Source: Planotetraspora silvatica
GTDB taxonomy: Bacteria; Actinomycetota; Actinomycetes; Streptosporangiales; Streptosporangiaceae
Assembly (NCBI RefSeq): GCF_016863315.1
Contig: NZ_BOOQ01000048.1
Location: 47,160 to 111,159, forward strand
Direction: 5' to 3'
Length of the DNA stretch: 64,000 bases
Below the pieces are notes generated by a model. That model worked only from the letters and a program-made list of their open reading frames with translations. It was not told the origin of the DNA and made no database searches. A program made the translations under genes and the position numbers. Shown in pieces: positions 41,813-50,214 of this stretch (position 1 is its first letter; every line of letters begins with the position of its first letter).

Positions 41813-43987
41813 GTGAGTCCATCCCGCAGTCCAGGACGTCACCGCCTGGGCCTACTGGTCGCAACGGCGATCATCCTCATCACGTCCTGCTTCGTCCTGG
41901 TCCCCGCCGCCGCGGCCGACACCCTCATCTCCCAGGGGAAGACGGTTACCGCGTCCTCAGTGGAGAACGCGGCGTTCCCCGCCGCCAACGTCGTCGACGG
42001 CAGCCTGACCACCCGCTGGTCCAGCGCGTTCAGCGATCCCCAGTGGATCCAGATCGACCTGGGCTCCGTCCAGACCGTCAGCCAGGTCGTGCTCAACTGG
42101 GAGGCCTCCTACGCCAGGGCCTTCCAGATCCAGACCTCCGCCGACGGGACGAACTGGACGAACGTCTACTCCACCACCACGGGGACGGGCGGCAACCAGA
42201 CGCTCGCCGTGACCGGCTCCGGCCGCTACGTCCGCATGTACGGCACGCAGCGCGCCCTCCCCTACGGCTACTCACTGCTCGAGTTCCAGGTCTACGGTCC
42301 CGGCGGCACCTCGCCGGGTTGCGGCACGGCCGACGCCGCACGCGGCCGCCCCGCCACCGCCTCCTCCACGGAGAACGCCGTCTTCCCGGCCGCCAACGCC
42401 GTCGACGGCGACGGCGGGACCCGCTGGGCCAGCGCGTTCAGCGACCCGCAGTGGATCCAGGTCGACCTCGGATCCGCCCAGCAGATCTGCGGCGTCACGC
42501 TCATCTGGGAGGCGGCCTACGCCAGGGCCTTCCAGATCCAGACCTCCGCCGACGGCACGACCTGGACGAACGTCTACTCCACCACGACCGGCGCCGGGGG
42601 CACCCAGGCCCTCGACGTGAGCGGCACCGGCCGCTACGTCCGCATGTACGGCACGCAGCGGGCCACGGCCTTCGGTTACTCGCTGTTCACGTTCTCCGTC
42701 CGCACCGGTTCCGGCACCACGCCGACGCCCACGCCGACCCCCACCCCCACGCCGACCCCCACGCCGACTCCCCCTGACCCGGGCGGCGACAAACTGCTGT
42801 CGTACGGCAAGCCCGGCGTGGCCTCCACCTCCCAGAGCGACGTCAACTGCTACGAGTGCGTCCCCGCCCGCGCCTTCGACCGTGACCCGGCGTCGCGCTG
42901 GGCGACGAGCAGCACCACCGGCTGGGTCGACCCCGGCTGGATCTACGTCGACCTCGGCGCGACCGCGCAGATCCACAAGGTCGTGCTCCAGTGGGACCCG
43001 GCCTACGCCAGGGCGTTCCAGATCCAGGTGTCACCGGACGCCGCCAACTGGACCCCGATCTACTCCACCACCACGGGCACCGGGTTCAAGCAGACCTTGA
43101 CCGTCAACGGCACCGGCCGCTACGTCCGCATGTACGGCACGCAGCGCGCCACGGCCTACGGCTACTCCCTGTGGGAATTCCAGGTCTGGGGAACCGGTGG
43201 CGCCCCCACCACCCCGCCCCCGCTCCCGTCCGACCCGCGCACCCCGCCGCAACTGGTGTGGAGCGACGAGTTCAACGGCGCCGCCGGCACCAAGCCCGAC
43301 GCGGCCAAGTGGACCGTCGACACCGGCACCGGCCCGAACAACGAGCTGGAGTACTACACCAACAACAACAACGCCTCGATGGACGGAGCCGGCAGCCTCG
43401 TGATGGAGGCGCGCAGGGAGACCACTCCCGGCTCGGCCTGTCCCGGCGGCACCTGCCAGTACACCTCGGCCCGGCTGAACACCTCCAACAAGTTCCACTT
43501 CACCTACGGCCGCGTCGAGGCCCGGATCAAGGTGCCCAAGGGCAACGGCTTCTGGCCCGCGTTCTGGATGATGGGCGCGGACTACCTGACCGGCCGGCCC
43601 TGGCCGTACAACGGCGAGGTGGACATCATGGAGGTCCTCGGCAAGGACGTGAAGACGTCCTACTCCACGATCCACGCCCCCGCCTACAACGGCGGCGCCG
43701 GGATCGGCTCGCCGTACACGCTCCCGGGGAACGCGGACTTCTCCGCGGACTACCACGTCTGGGCCGCGAACTGGGACAGCAAGGGCATCGTCTACACGCT
43801 GGACGGCCAGACGGTGTTCACCCTCAGCAAGGACCAGGTCGAGGCGACGCGGGGACCGTGGGTCTACGACCACCCGTTCTACATCATCCTCAACCTGGCG
43901 GTGGGCGGCGACTGGCCCGGCCCGCCGGACGCGAGCACGCCGTTCCCGTCGAAGATGCTCGTCGACTACGTGCGCGTCTACCAGTGA
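41813..43987 (+). CDS. Secreted GH16 beta-glucanase with three discoidin domains
   Basis: Extracellular beta-glucanase (724 aa). Signal peptide (about residues 1-35, ending PAAAADT). Three F5/8 type C (discoidin/CBM32-like) domains (about 36-165, 170-300, 325-460), separated by a Pro-Thr linker (TPTP repeats). A C-terminal GH16 domain (about 480-724) has PNNELEYYTN and the catalytic GEVDIMEVLG (Glu602, Asp604, Glu607). The motif fits laminarinase/lichenase-like enzymes. GTG start with AAGGAG. Divergent from the ceb-like importer and flanked by its operators, so it should release oligosaccharides for it. Confidence 0.93.
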   Translation: MSPSRSPGRHRLGLLVATAIILITSCFVLVPAAAADTLISQGKTVTASSVENAAFPAANVVDGSLTTRWSSAFSDPQWIQIDLGSVQTVSQVVLNWEASYARAFQIQTSADGTNWTNVYSTTTGTGGNQTLAVTGSGRYVRMYGTQRALPYGYSLLEFQVYGPGGTSPGCGTADAARGRPATASSTENAVFPAANAVDGDGGTRWASAFSDPQWIQVDLGSAQQICGVTLIWEAAYARAFQIQTSADGTTWTNVYSTTTGAGGTQALDVSGTGRYVRMYGTQRATAFGYSLFTFSVRTGSGTTPTPTPTPTPTPTPTPTPPDPGGDKLLSYGKPGVASTSQSDVNCYECVPARAFDRDPASRWATSSTTGWVDPGWIYVDLGATAQIHKVVLQWDPAYARAFQIQVSPDAANWTPIYSTTTGTGFKQTLTVNGTGRYVRMYGTQRATAYGYSLWEFQVWGTGGAPTTPPPLPSDPRTPPQLVWSDEFNGAAGTKPDAAKWTVDTGTGPNNELEYYTNNNNASMDGAGSLVMEARRETTPGSACPGGTCQYTSARLNTSNKFHFTYGRVEARIKVPKGNGFWPAFWMMGADYLTGRPWPYNGEVDIMEVLGKDVKTSYSTIHAPAYNGGAGIGSPYTLPGNADFSADYHVWAANWDSKGIVYTLDGQTVFTLSKDQVEATRGPWVYDHPFYIILNLAVGGDWPGPPDASTPFPSKMLVDYVRVYQ

Positions 43988-44032
43988 TCGGCACTGATCC
44001 AGAACTGATCGAGCACTGATCCGGCACTGATC
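43985..44032 (+). repeat. TGATC repeat beginning at the GH16 stop codon
   Basis: Five TGATC motifs at 10-11 bp spacing; the first TGA is the GH16 stop. The spacing places stops in all three frames. Similar blocks follow the stops at 57307 and 63641. Confidence 0.7.
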
Positions 44033-44088
44033 AGCCGGTGGCCCGGGAGTCCTCCCGGGCCACCCACCCCCCACCCCTGGAGTCCGCC

Positions 44089-45402
44089 ATGTCACCACCC
44101 AGCCATGTCCCCCGCCATGTCCCCCGCCATGTCCCCCGCCTGAGACTGGCGGCGCTCGCCGCCGCCCTGTTCGCGCTCCTCGGCGCCTCCGCGGTGTTCC
44201 TCCCGCGTGCCGAGGCCGCCGCGCCCCCGCTCTCCCAGGGGCACCCGGTCACCGCCTCCTCCGCGGAGAACGGCGGCTCCCCCGCCTCCTCCGCGGTCGA
44301 CGGCAACCTGGGCACCCGCTGGTCCAGCGCGTTCGCCGATCCGCAGTGGCTGCAGGTCGACCTGGGCGCCACCGCGACCCTCAACCAGGTCGTGCTCAAC
44401 TGGGAGGCGGCCTACGCCAGGGCCTTCCAGATCCAGACCTCCGCCAACGGCACGAGCTGGACCACCGTCTACTCCACCACGACGGGGACCGGCGGCAACC
44501 AGACGCTCAACGTCTCGGGCAGCGGCCGCTACGTCCGGCTGTACGCCACCGCCCGCGCCACCCAGTACGGCGTGTCCCTGTGGGAGTTCCAGGTCTTCGG
44601 CAGTGGCGGAACGACGCCTCCGCCGACCGGCGGCGGCGGAAACATCGTGCGCGTCGCGGAGTTCCTCGCCGACTGTCCCTTCAGTCACCGGCTCCCCGAC
44701 GACCCGATCATCTACCCGGGCCTGCCCGGCGCCTCCCACATGCACAGCTTCTTCGGGAGCACCACCACCAACGCGAGCTCGACCCTGACGAGCCTGCAGA
44801 ACGCCAACAGCAACTGCAACCCGGCCGTCGACAAGTCGGCCTACTGGGTGCCGACGTTGTACAAGGACGACGTGCCGGTCGAGCCGGTCATCACCACGTT
44901 CTACTACCTGGGCGAGGGCGTCCGTGACGACGTCATCGCGCAGACGCAGCCCATGCCCCTGGGCCTGCGCATCGTGGCCGGCAACGCCAAGGCGACCGCG
45001 CCGGACGCCACGACCATCTCCCGCTGGTCGTGCCTGCACGCCGGTGAGGTGAACCCCGGAAAGGACTTCGTCAACTGCCCGGCGGGCACGATGCTCGAGT
45101 CGTACCTCGACTTCCCGCAGTGCTGGAACGGCAGGGACCTCGACTCGGCCGATCACAAGAGTCACATGGCCTACCCGGTGAACGGGCAGTGCCCGGCGAC
45201 CCATCCCGTGCCGGTGCCGAAGCTGCGCCAGGTCCTGCGCTATCCGGTGACCGGCGACCCGTCGCACTTCCGGCTGGCGTCGGGAGCCGGGTTCACGATG
45301 CACGGCGACTTCTTCAACGCCTGGCCCGCGGCGGAGATGGCGCGGCGCGTCAACGACTGCATCCGCCCCATCATCAAGTGCGGGGCGGACGGTCACCCTT
45401 GA
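44089..45402 (+). CDS. Secreted discoidin + DUF1996 domain protein
   Basis: Exported protein (437 aa). Signal peptide (about residues 14-43, ending RAEAA), preceded by an HVPRHVPRHVPR repeat from three 12-bp copies. A discoidin domain (about 45-180) is almost identical to those of the neighbouring GH16 protein. The C-terminal DUF1996 domain (about 195-430; CPFSHRLPDDPIIYPGLPGASHMHSFFGSTTTN, SYLDFPQCWNGRDLDSADHKSHMAYP) is found in secreted proteins of actinomycetes and fungi, function unknown. ATG 44089 with GGAG. About 100 bp after GH16, so it may be co-transcribed. Confidence 0.88.
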   Translation: MSPPSHVPRHVPRHVPRLRLAALAAALFALLGASAVFLPRAEAAAPPLSQGHPVTASSAENGGSPASSAVDGNLGTRWSSAFADPQWLQVDLGATATLNQVVLNWEAAYARAFQIQTSANGTSWTTVYSTTTGTGGNQTLNVSGSGRYVRLYATARATQYGVSLWEFQVFGSGGTTPPPTGGGGNIVRVAEFLADCPFSHRLPDDPIIYPGLPGASHMHSFFGSTTTNASSTLTSLQNANSNCNPAVDKSAYWVPTLYKDDVPVEPVITTFYYLGEGVRDDVIAQTQPMPLGLRIVAGNAKATAPDATTISRWSCLHAGEVNPGKDFVNCPAGTMLESYLDFPQCWNGRDLDSADHKSHMAYPVNGQCPATHPVPVPKLRQVLRYPVTGDPSHFRLASGAGFTMHGDFFNAWPAAEMARRVNDCIRPIIKCGADGHP

Positions 45403-45439
45403 CAGGCCCTTGACTGCCCCTGGCGGCGGTCGCGGAAGC

Positions 45440-45478
45440 CCTCGGGGCGGGACCTGGATCACAGGGCCCGCCCCGAGG
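45440..45478 (+). terminator. Terminator after DUF1996 gene
   Basis: Perfect 12-bp GC stem (CCTCGGGGCGGG/CCCGCCCCGAGG) with a 15-base loop, 37 bp after the stop. Confidence 0.75.
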
Positions 45479-45587
45479 TTCAGCCCATCGGCTTGGTCGC
45501 CGGATCCGCTCGCAGTAACGCCTCGATCCCCCCGGAATTCTCGGATGATGTACTCGATTATTCCGATGGTTTTGGTAGGATTTCCCG

Positions 45588-46601
45588 ATGCATTTCGACT
45601 ACGTCATGGCGATCGGCTCTTTCCTGGTCGCGGTCGTCGTCGGACTGACCGGCATGGGCGGCGGCGCGCTCATGACACCCATGCTGGTGACCTTCTTCGG
45701 CGTTCCGCCCCTCGCCGCCGTCTCCAGCGACCTCGTCGCCGCGGCCGTCATGAAGCCCGTCGGCGGCTTCGTCCATCTGCGACGCGGCACCGTCGACCTC
45801 AGGCTCGTCGGGTGGCTCTGCGCCGGTTCCGTTCCCGCCGCGTTCTGCGGGGTGCTGCTCGCGCGGGCGCTCGGCACCGGCGAGGACGTCCAGGGTGTGA
45901 TCCAGGCGGCTCTGGGTGTCGCTCTGCTCATCGCGGCGGCGGGCCTGGCCGTACGCGGCTATCTCGCCATGCGCGACCGGGCCGAGGGGCGCACCTCGGA
46001 GACGGGACGCCGGACGGCGACTCCGGGCGAGCCGGCCGCGACCGGCCTGCCCAAGGTGACCGTACGGCGACTGCCGACCGTGCTGGTCGGAGTCGTGGGC
46101 GGACTGGTGGTCGGCATGACGTCGGTGGGGTCGGGCTCACTGATCATCGTCGCGCTGCTGGCCCTGTATCCCGCGCTCAAGGCCAACCAGCTCGTCGGCA
46201 CCGACCTGGTCCAGGCCGTGCCGCTCGTCATGTCGGCGGCCCTCGGCCACGTGCTCTTCGGCGACTTCCAGTTGTCGGTGACCGTCGCGCTGCTCGCCGG
46301 ATCCGTCCCCGGCGTCTATCTCGGCTCGCGCATCTCCTCCCGCGCTCCCGGCGGGCTCGTGCGCCGGATTCTGGCGTTCGTGCTGCTCGCCTCGGCGCTG
46401 AAGATGTTCGGCGTGGGCAACACCGCCACGGTCTGGGTGCTGCTCGGCGTGCTGCTGGCCGCGCCCGCCGTCTGGGCCCTCCTGCGAATCCGGCACGGCC
46501 TGCCCGCGATCCCCTGGAGGCGCGTTCACGTCCCTGTTCGCAACGACAGCCCGGAAACCCCCAAAATGGGGCATGAGACTTCTGGCTCAGCCGCGAATTG
46601 A
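45588..46601 (+). CDS. TauE/SafE family sulfite/anion exporter
   Basis: Polytopic membrane protein (337 aa) with two homologous halves. Signature sequences are VAVVVGLTGMGGGALMTPMLV (first half) and GLVVGMTSVGSGSLIIVALLALYPALKANQLVGTDL (second). Eight or so hydrophobic segments with a hydrophilic central loop (about 125-155). The transported organosulfur or sulfite-type anion is unknown. ATG at 45588 with GTAGGA. Overlaps the next gene by 29 bp. Confidence 0.9.
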   Translation: MHFDYVMAIGSFLVAVVVGLTGMGGGALMTPMLVTFFGVPPLAAVSSDLVAAAVMKPVGGFVHLRRGTVDLRLVGWLCAGSVPAAFCGVLLARALGTGEDVQGVIQAALGVALLIAAAGLAVRGYLAMRDRAEGRTSETGRRTATPGEPAATGLPKVTVRRLPTVLVGVVGGLVVGMTSVGSGSLIIVALLALYPALKANQLVGTDLVQAVPLVMSAALGHVLFGDFQLSVTVALLAGSVPGVYLGSRISSRAPGGLVRRILAFVLLASALKMFGVGNTATVWVLLGVLLAAPAVWALLRIRHGLPAIPWRRVHVPVRNDSPETPKMGHETSGSAAN

Positions 46602-47358
46602 GGTCAACGGCCGTCCGCCGTCCGCCGAGCAGTTCCCGCTCCCGCTCGTCAACCACGGGCACTTCACCGCCATGCAGGTCAGAGGTGGAAGGACGCGGGG
46701 CCTCGATCTCCATCTCGCGCGACTCGACGGCGCCACCCGGGAGTTGTTCGGCGACGCCCTGGACGGCGACCAGGTACGCAACCACATCCGGCACGCCCTC
46801 GGAGACGACACCCCCGACGCGTCGGTGCGCGTCTATGTCTATTGGCCGGACGGCGACGACGCGGCGTCCATCGTGGTGACCGTGCGCCCGCCGGCACCCT
46901 CGCCCAAGAGTCCGCAGAGCCTCAGGTCTGTCGGCTACCAGCGGCCGGCCGCCCACATCAAGCACCTCGGCGGATTCGGGCAGGCCTACTACGGCCGCCA
47001 GGCCGTACGCGAGGGCTTCGACGACGCGCTGCTGACCGGCCACGGCGGCGTCATCGCGGAGAGCGGCATCGCCAACATCGGTTTCTTCGACGGGACGTCC
47101 GTCGTCTGGCCCGACGAACCGTCCCTGCACGGCATCACGATGCAGTTGCTCGAGCCGCGACTCCCGGACATCGGGATCGAGTCCCGGCGCGGGCCGGTGC
47201 GGCTGGCCGACGTGACCGGCTTCGAGGCGGTCTTCATCACCAACTCCCACGGGGTCGCCGCGGTGGGACGCATCGACGACATGACGCTTCCCACCGGGCA
47301 CGACGTCGTCGAAGCCGCGGCGCGCCTGTACGAGTCCGTCCCCTGGGACGTCATCTGA
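46573..47358 (+). CDS. Class IV aminotransferase family protein
   Basis: PLP fold-type IV enzyme (261 aa), related to 4-amino-4-deoxychorismate lyase and branched-chain aminotransferases. The PLP lysine is probably in AHIKHLGGFGQAYYGRQA; GGVIAESGIANIGFFDG and ITMQLLEPRLPDIGI are the usual cofactor-phosphate and lid segments. The reaction cannot be fixed. Its start lies inside the end of the TauE gene, so the two are probably co-expressed. Confidence 0.82.
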   Translation: MRLLAQPRIEVNGRPPSAEQFPLPLVNHGHFTAMQVRGGRTRGLDLHLARLDGATRELFGDALDGDQVRNHIRHALGDDTPDASVRVYVYWPDGDDAASIVVTVRPPAPSPKSPQSLRSVGYQRPAAHIKHLGGFGQAYYGRQAVREGFDDALLTGHGGVIAESGIANIGFFDGTSVVWPDEPSLHGITMQLLEPRLPDIGIESRRGPVRLADVTGFEAVFITNSHGVAAVGRIDDMTLPTGHDVVEAAARLYESVPWDVI

Positions 47359-47420
47359 GCATCGTGTCCGGCACCGCCGCTCACCCGCTCACCCGCTGAC
47401 CGTGCGGCCACCGTCCCCGA

Positions 47421-47458
47421 GCCCCCCGAACTCCCCGGGCCCACGGGCTTCTGGGGGC
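47421..47458. terminator. Bidirectional terminator region
   Basis: Imperfect stem: GCCCCC/GGGGGC (47421-47426, 47453-47458), one mismatch, then GAA/TTC, with a GC-rich inner loop. Between the convergent aminotransferase and DUF4142 genes. Confidence 0.5.
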
Positions 47459-47470
47459 GGTGGTCCCGGT

Positions 47471-48067
47471 TCAGTGGCCGGGCATCCCGGCGTCGGGGAT
47501 CTCTCCGCCCGCCTGGCTCAGCAGGGCCAGATGCGCCCGTACGGCCGGCCTCGCCTCGGCGGCGAGCTTCTTCACCTCGAGAGACGAACCCATGCGCAAC
47601 TCCTGGGCGATGGCCTGGAGAAGGTGGTGGTGATGATCGGCCTCGTGAGACAGCCAGGCCCGGTCGAACGCCGCCCCCTTGTTCCGCGCCATCCGGCGCA
47701 AGTCCGCCATCCCCGCGGCCCCCGCCGTACCGGGTAGCGGGACCGCGACCTGCCCGGCCACCCTCTTGACGTCCTCGTCGAGCGCGAGGTGATCCTTCAC
47801 GAGCCGCTTCGCCAGATCGCGTACGGCAGGCGCGCTCGCCGTCCTCTCGACCATCGGGCCGTGTTCGATCATGTCCAGGTTCGCCTGATGGGTCTCGGTC
47901 AGAAACGTGCGGTCCTGCTGGTTCACGCCTTCTTGCTGATTCAGCCTTTCCTGCTGGTTCACGCCTTCCTGCGCGACGGCGACGCCGGCCGTCCCGCCCA
48001 GCACGACGGCGGACACGCCCAGCACGACGGCGGACACGCCCAGCACGGCGGCGATTCTCGACAGCAT
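47471..48067 (-). CDS. Secreted DUF4142 protein
   Basis: Exported helical protein (198 aa) of the DUF4142/ferritin-like type; function unknown, often linked to envelope stress. The signal peptide contains a tandem duplication (LGVSAVVLGVSAVVLGG), and a NQQE repeat (GVNQQERLNQQEGVNQQD) follows the cleavage region. The DUF4142 core has FLTETHQANLDMIEHG, VRDLAKRLVKDHLALDEDVKR and LSHEADHHHHLLQAI. ATG 48067 with GGGGGAT. Confidence 0.85.
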   Translation of the reverse strand: MLSRIAAVLGVSAVVLGVSAVVLGGTAGVAVAQEGVNQQERLNQQEGVNQQDRTFLTETHQANLDMIEHGPMVERTASAPAVRDLAKRLVKDHLALDEDVKRVAGQVAVPLPGTAGAAGMADLRRMARNKGAAFDRAWLSHEADHHHHLLQAIAQELRMGSSLEVKKLAAEARPAVRAHLALLSQAGGEIPDAGMPGH

Positions 48068-48114
48068 GCGATCCCCCGGTTCGGCCGTTGTCTTCCCGTT
48101 CCCTGTTGTCGGAG

Positions 48115-48142
48115 TTGATATTTCGGATATAAGGCCTATACC
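48115..48142 (+). promoter_or_regulatory. Promoter of small peptide gene
   Basis: TTGATA (48115-48120), 16-bp spacer, TATACC (48137-48142), in an AT-rich patch between divergent genes, giving a leader of about 50 bases. Confidence 0.5.
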
Positions 48143-48200
48143 CGGACAAAGTTGCCGGTCACGCGGTCTCTCGACGGGCCACGAGGAGAGGGCGGCACCG

Positions 48201-48344
48201 ATGACCGAACAGCACACCGCCACGCGGGCCCTCACCACGCGCGAGGTGGTCAAACCGACTCCGGCGGGCCTGATGGAGGACACCGGCACCGGGCTGGACT
48301 ACTGCCAGAACGCGGTCCTCGCGCACCCCGTCCTGGTCGGGTGA
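48201..48344 (+). CDS. Small peptide of unknown function (47 aa)
   Basis: Short open frame with a strong Shine-Dalgarno (GAGGAGAGGG 8 bases before ATG) and a credible promoter, divergent from the DUF4142 gene. The product ends GLDYCQNAVLAHPVLVG; it has one Cys and no signal or TM segment. A charged, Thr-rich N-terminal half followed by a short Cys/hydrophobic tail is reminiscent of a leader-core precursor peptide, but no lanthipeptide, YcaO, radical SAM or lasso enzyme is nearby. The next gene codes for a DUF574 methyltransferase. It is not recognised as any known family; translation is inferred. Confidence 0.5.
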   Translation: MTEQHTATRALTTREVVKPTPAGLMEDTGTGLDYCQNAVLAHPVLVG

Positions 48345-48460
48345 GCGCGCCTTCCCTCGTCTCACCTGCCCGCGAAATTGCCGGCTCGTGCCAGCAATTG
48401 ATTTGAATTCCTGCTAATGCCTCATATGCTCGCAATAGATCCCCATAAAGGAGCGAATGT

Positions 48461-49276
48461 TTGGCTGAGGACGAACCCCTGCCGCACGGAATCGATGTGC
48501 ACATCCCGAACGCCGCACGGATGTACAACTACTTCCTGGGCGGAAAGGACAACTTCCCCGTCGACAGGGAGGCCGCCGAACACGTTCTCGCGGTCGCGCC
48601 CGAGGCCAGGCGACTGGCGTGGCAGAACCGACTGTTCCTGCGCAGGGCCGTACGCCATCTCGCGGCGGACGCCGGGATCCGCCAGTTCGTGGACATCGGC
48701 ACGGGGCTGCCGACCCAGGGGAACGTCCATGAGGTGGCCGGCGAGGTCGACCCCGGGACCCGGGTCGTCTACGTGGACAACGACCCCGTCGTCCTCGGGC
48801 ACGCCCGCGCCCTGCTGTCCAACGCCACCAACACGATCACCATCCCCGGCGATCTCCGGGAGCCGGAGCCCATCTTCGACAGCCCCGAACTCCTGTCGCT
48901 GATCGACTTCGCCGAGCCGGTGGCGGTGCTGCTCGTCGCCGTGCTGCACTTCCTGCCCGACAGCGACAAGCCCGCCGAGGTGGTCGCCCGGCTCCGTGAC
49001 ACCCTGCCGCCCGGCAGCTATGTCGTGTTGTCGCACGTCACCGGGGAAGAGCGCACGACATCCGCGCGCCAGGGCGCCGCCGTCTACCAGCGGGCCAGTT
49101 CGAGCGTGACGTTGCGCGGGCGCGCCGAGATCTGCGGCTTCTTCGAGGGATTCGATCTCCTCGACCCCGGAGTGGTACGGCTCGACGAGTGGCGGCCGGA
49201 CCACGACGCCCCCCTGGCGAGCCGGGGGCTCGATCTGCCGACGTGGTTCCTGTGTGGCGTCGGCCGGGTGCCCTGA
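48461..49276 (+). CDS. SAM-dependent methyltransferase (DUF574 family)
   Basis: Actinobacterial methyltransferase of the pfam04672/DUF574 type (271 aa). Typical N-terminal PNAARMYNYFLGGKDNFPVDREAAE, SAM-binding QFVDIGTGLPTQGNVHEVA, VVYVDNDPVVLGHARALL and AVLLVAVLHFLPD. Paralogs are abundant in actinomycetes; substrates are mostly unknown. TTG start with AAAGGAG upstream. 116 bp after the small peptide gene. Confidence 0.93.
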   Translation: MAEDEPLPHGIDVHIPNAARMYNYFLGGKDNFPVDREAAEHVLAVAPEARRLAWQNRLFLRRAVRHLAADAGIRQFVDIGTGLPTQGNVHEVAGEVDPGTRVVYVDNDPVVLGHARALLSNATNTITIPGDLREPEPIFDSPELLSLIDFAEPVAVLLVAVLHFLPDSDKPAEVVARLRDTLPPGSYVVLSHVTGEERTTSARQGAAVYQRASSSVTLRGRAEICGFFEGFDLLDPGVVRLDEWRPDHDAPLASRGLDLPTWFLCGVGRVP

Positions 49277-49288
49277 CCTGAGGGTCTG

Positions 49289-49663
49289 TCAGCCGGCGAG
49301 ACACTCCGACATCTCAGGCTCGGGCTCCGCCTCGTCATGGGTCCTGATCGCCAGACTGAACAACGCGACGAGCAGGTCCGCGTCGTCCTCGGTGTCCAAC
49401 CGGATGCCGATCCAGTCGCGGTGCGGCTCCAGCGCCACCTGCTGCGCCGATTCGAGAGCCGGGCGCATCCGCTCGATGAGCGGGACGGTCAGCCACAACT
49501 CCGCCTCGTTGCCGGTGTGCAGGTGGAGGATCTGCCTCGCGCCCACCGACACCCCCGCCCCGCTGCCGCATACGGCCGTACCGGTCCGGCATTCCGGCCA
49601 GGTCTCCAGCTGCTTCAGGACTCGCGAGGCCATCGACTGCCTGGCGATTCCAGACACGCTCAT
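49289..49663 (-). CDS. Luciferase-domain (DUF5519-like) protein
   Basis: Small cytoplasmic protein (124 aa) with the pattern of actinobacterial 'luciferase family' DUF5519 proteins: ARQILHLHTGNEAELWLTVPLIERMRP and the C-terminal DWIGIRLDTEDDADLLVALFSLAIR. No catalytic role is known. ATG 49663 fits family length; a longer in-frame start has no ribosome-binding site. Convergent with the methyltransferase. Confidence 0.78.
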   Translation of the reverse strand: MSVSGIARQSMASRVLKQLETWPECRTGTAVCGSGAGVSVGARQILHLHTGNEAELWLTVPLIERMRPALESAQQVALEPHRDWIGIRLDTEDDADLLVALFSLAIRTHDEAEPEPEMSECLAG

Positions 49664-49902
49664 GCACCCATCGTGACCGCCGGGGAGATCGGCTGGAAGC
49701 GGGTAACGGCAATCGTTATTCACCGGACGTACACCCGCATCTCACCCAACGCGGCGAACCCCCCGCCAGGAAGCCGAAACGAACTTCCGGCTAGTCCTCA
49801 AAATACGGTGAATATTGTGTTACGCGCCGCGTGTCCCATTTCTCCGGAACGGTGACCGCACGGAATGCTGTGCTCATCCCGGCCACAAGGGAGGATCTTC
49901 AC

Positions 49903-50178
49903 ATGCTTCGGCGGACCCGCCTTTTCGGACAGAAGACCCGCGTCACGTTCACCCTTCCCCTTGATCAGCCCTCCGGCGCCGTCAGCGTCGTCGGCGACTT
50001 CAACGAATGGCGGCCGGGCGACCACGTGCTGCTGCGCCGCCGCGACGGCACACGGACCGTGTCCGTGATCCTGCCGGCCGGCGTCCACCGTTTCCGCTAC
50101 CTCGCGACCGGCGGAGTGTGGTTCGACGACGAGACCGCGGACAAGATCGACCACCTGGGCAGCGTGGTCTACCTCTGA
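49903..50178 (+). CDS. Isoamylase early-set (CBM48-like) domain protein
   Basis: Single-domain beta-sandwich protein (91 aa): TRVTFTLPLDQPSGAVSVVGDFNEWRPGDHVLLRR, RTVSVILPAGVHRFRYLATGG and WFDDETADKIDHLG. This is the glycogen/AMPK-type carbohydrate-binding fold without a catalytic domain. ATG 49903 with GGGAGGA. The partner is unknown. Confidence 0.87.
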   Translation: MLRRTRLFGQKTRVTFTLPLDQPSGAVSVVGDFNEWRPGDHVLLRRRDGTRTVSVILPAGVHRFRYLATGGVWFDDETADKIDHLGSVVYL

Positions 50179-50214
50179 CACCGTCCTCCTGGACGTCCAG
50201 GCGTCCCAGGCGTC

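Noticed and set aside
50188..50201. Palindrome CCTGGACGTCCAGG as terminator or operator
   Set aside because: It lacks a loop for a hairpin terminator and is in a convergent 3' region, so an operator is unlikely; kept only as a note.
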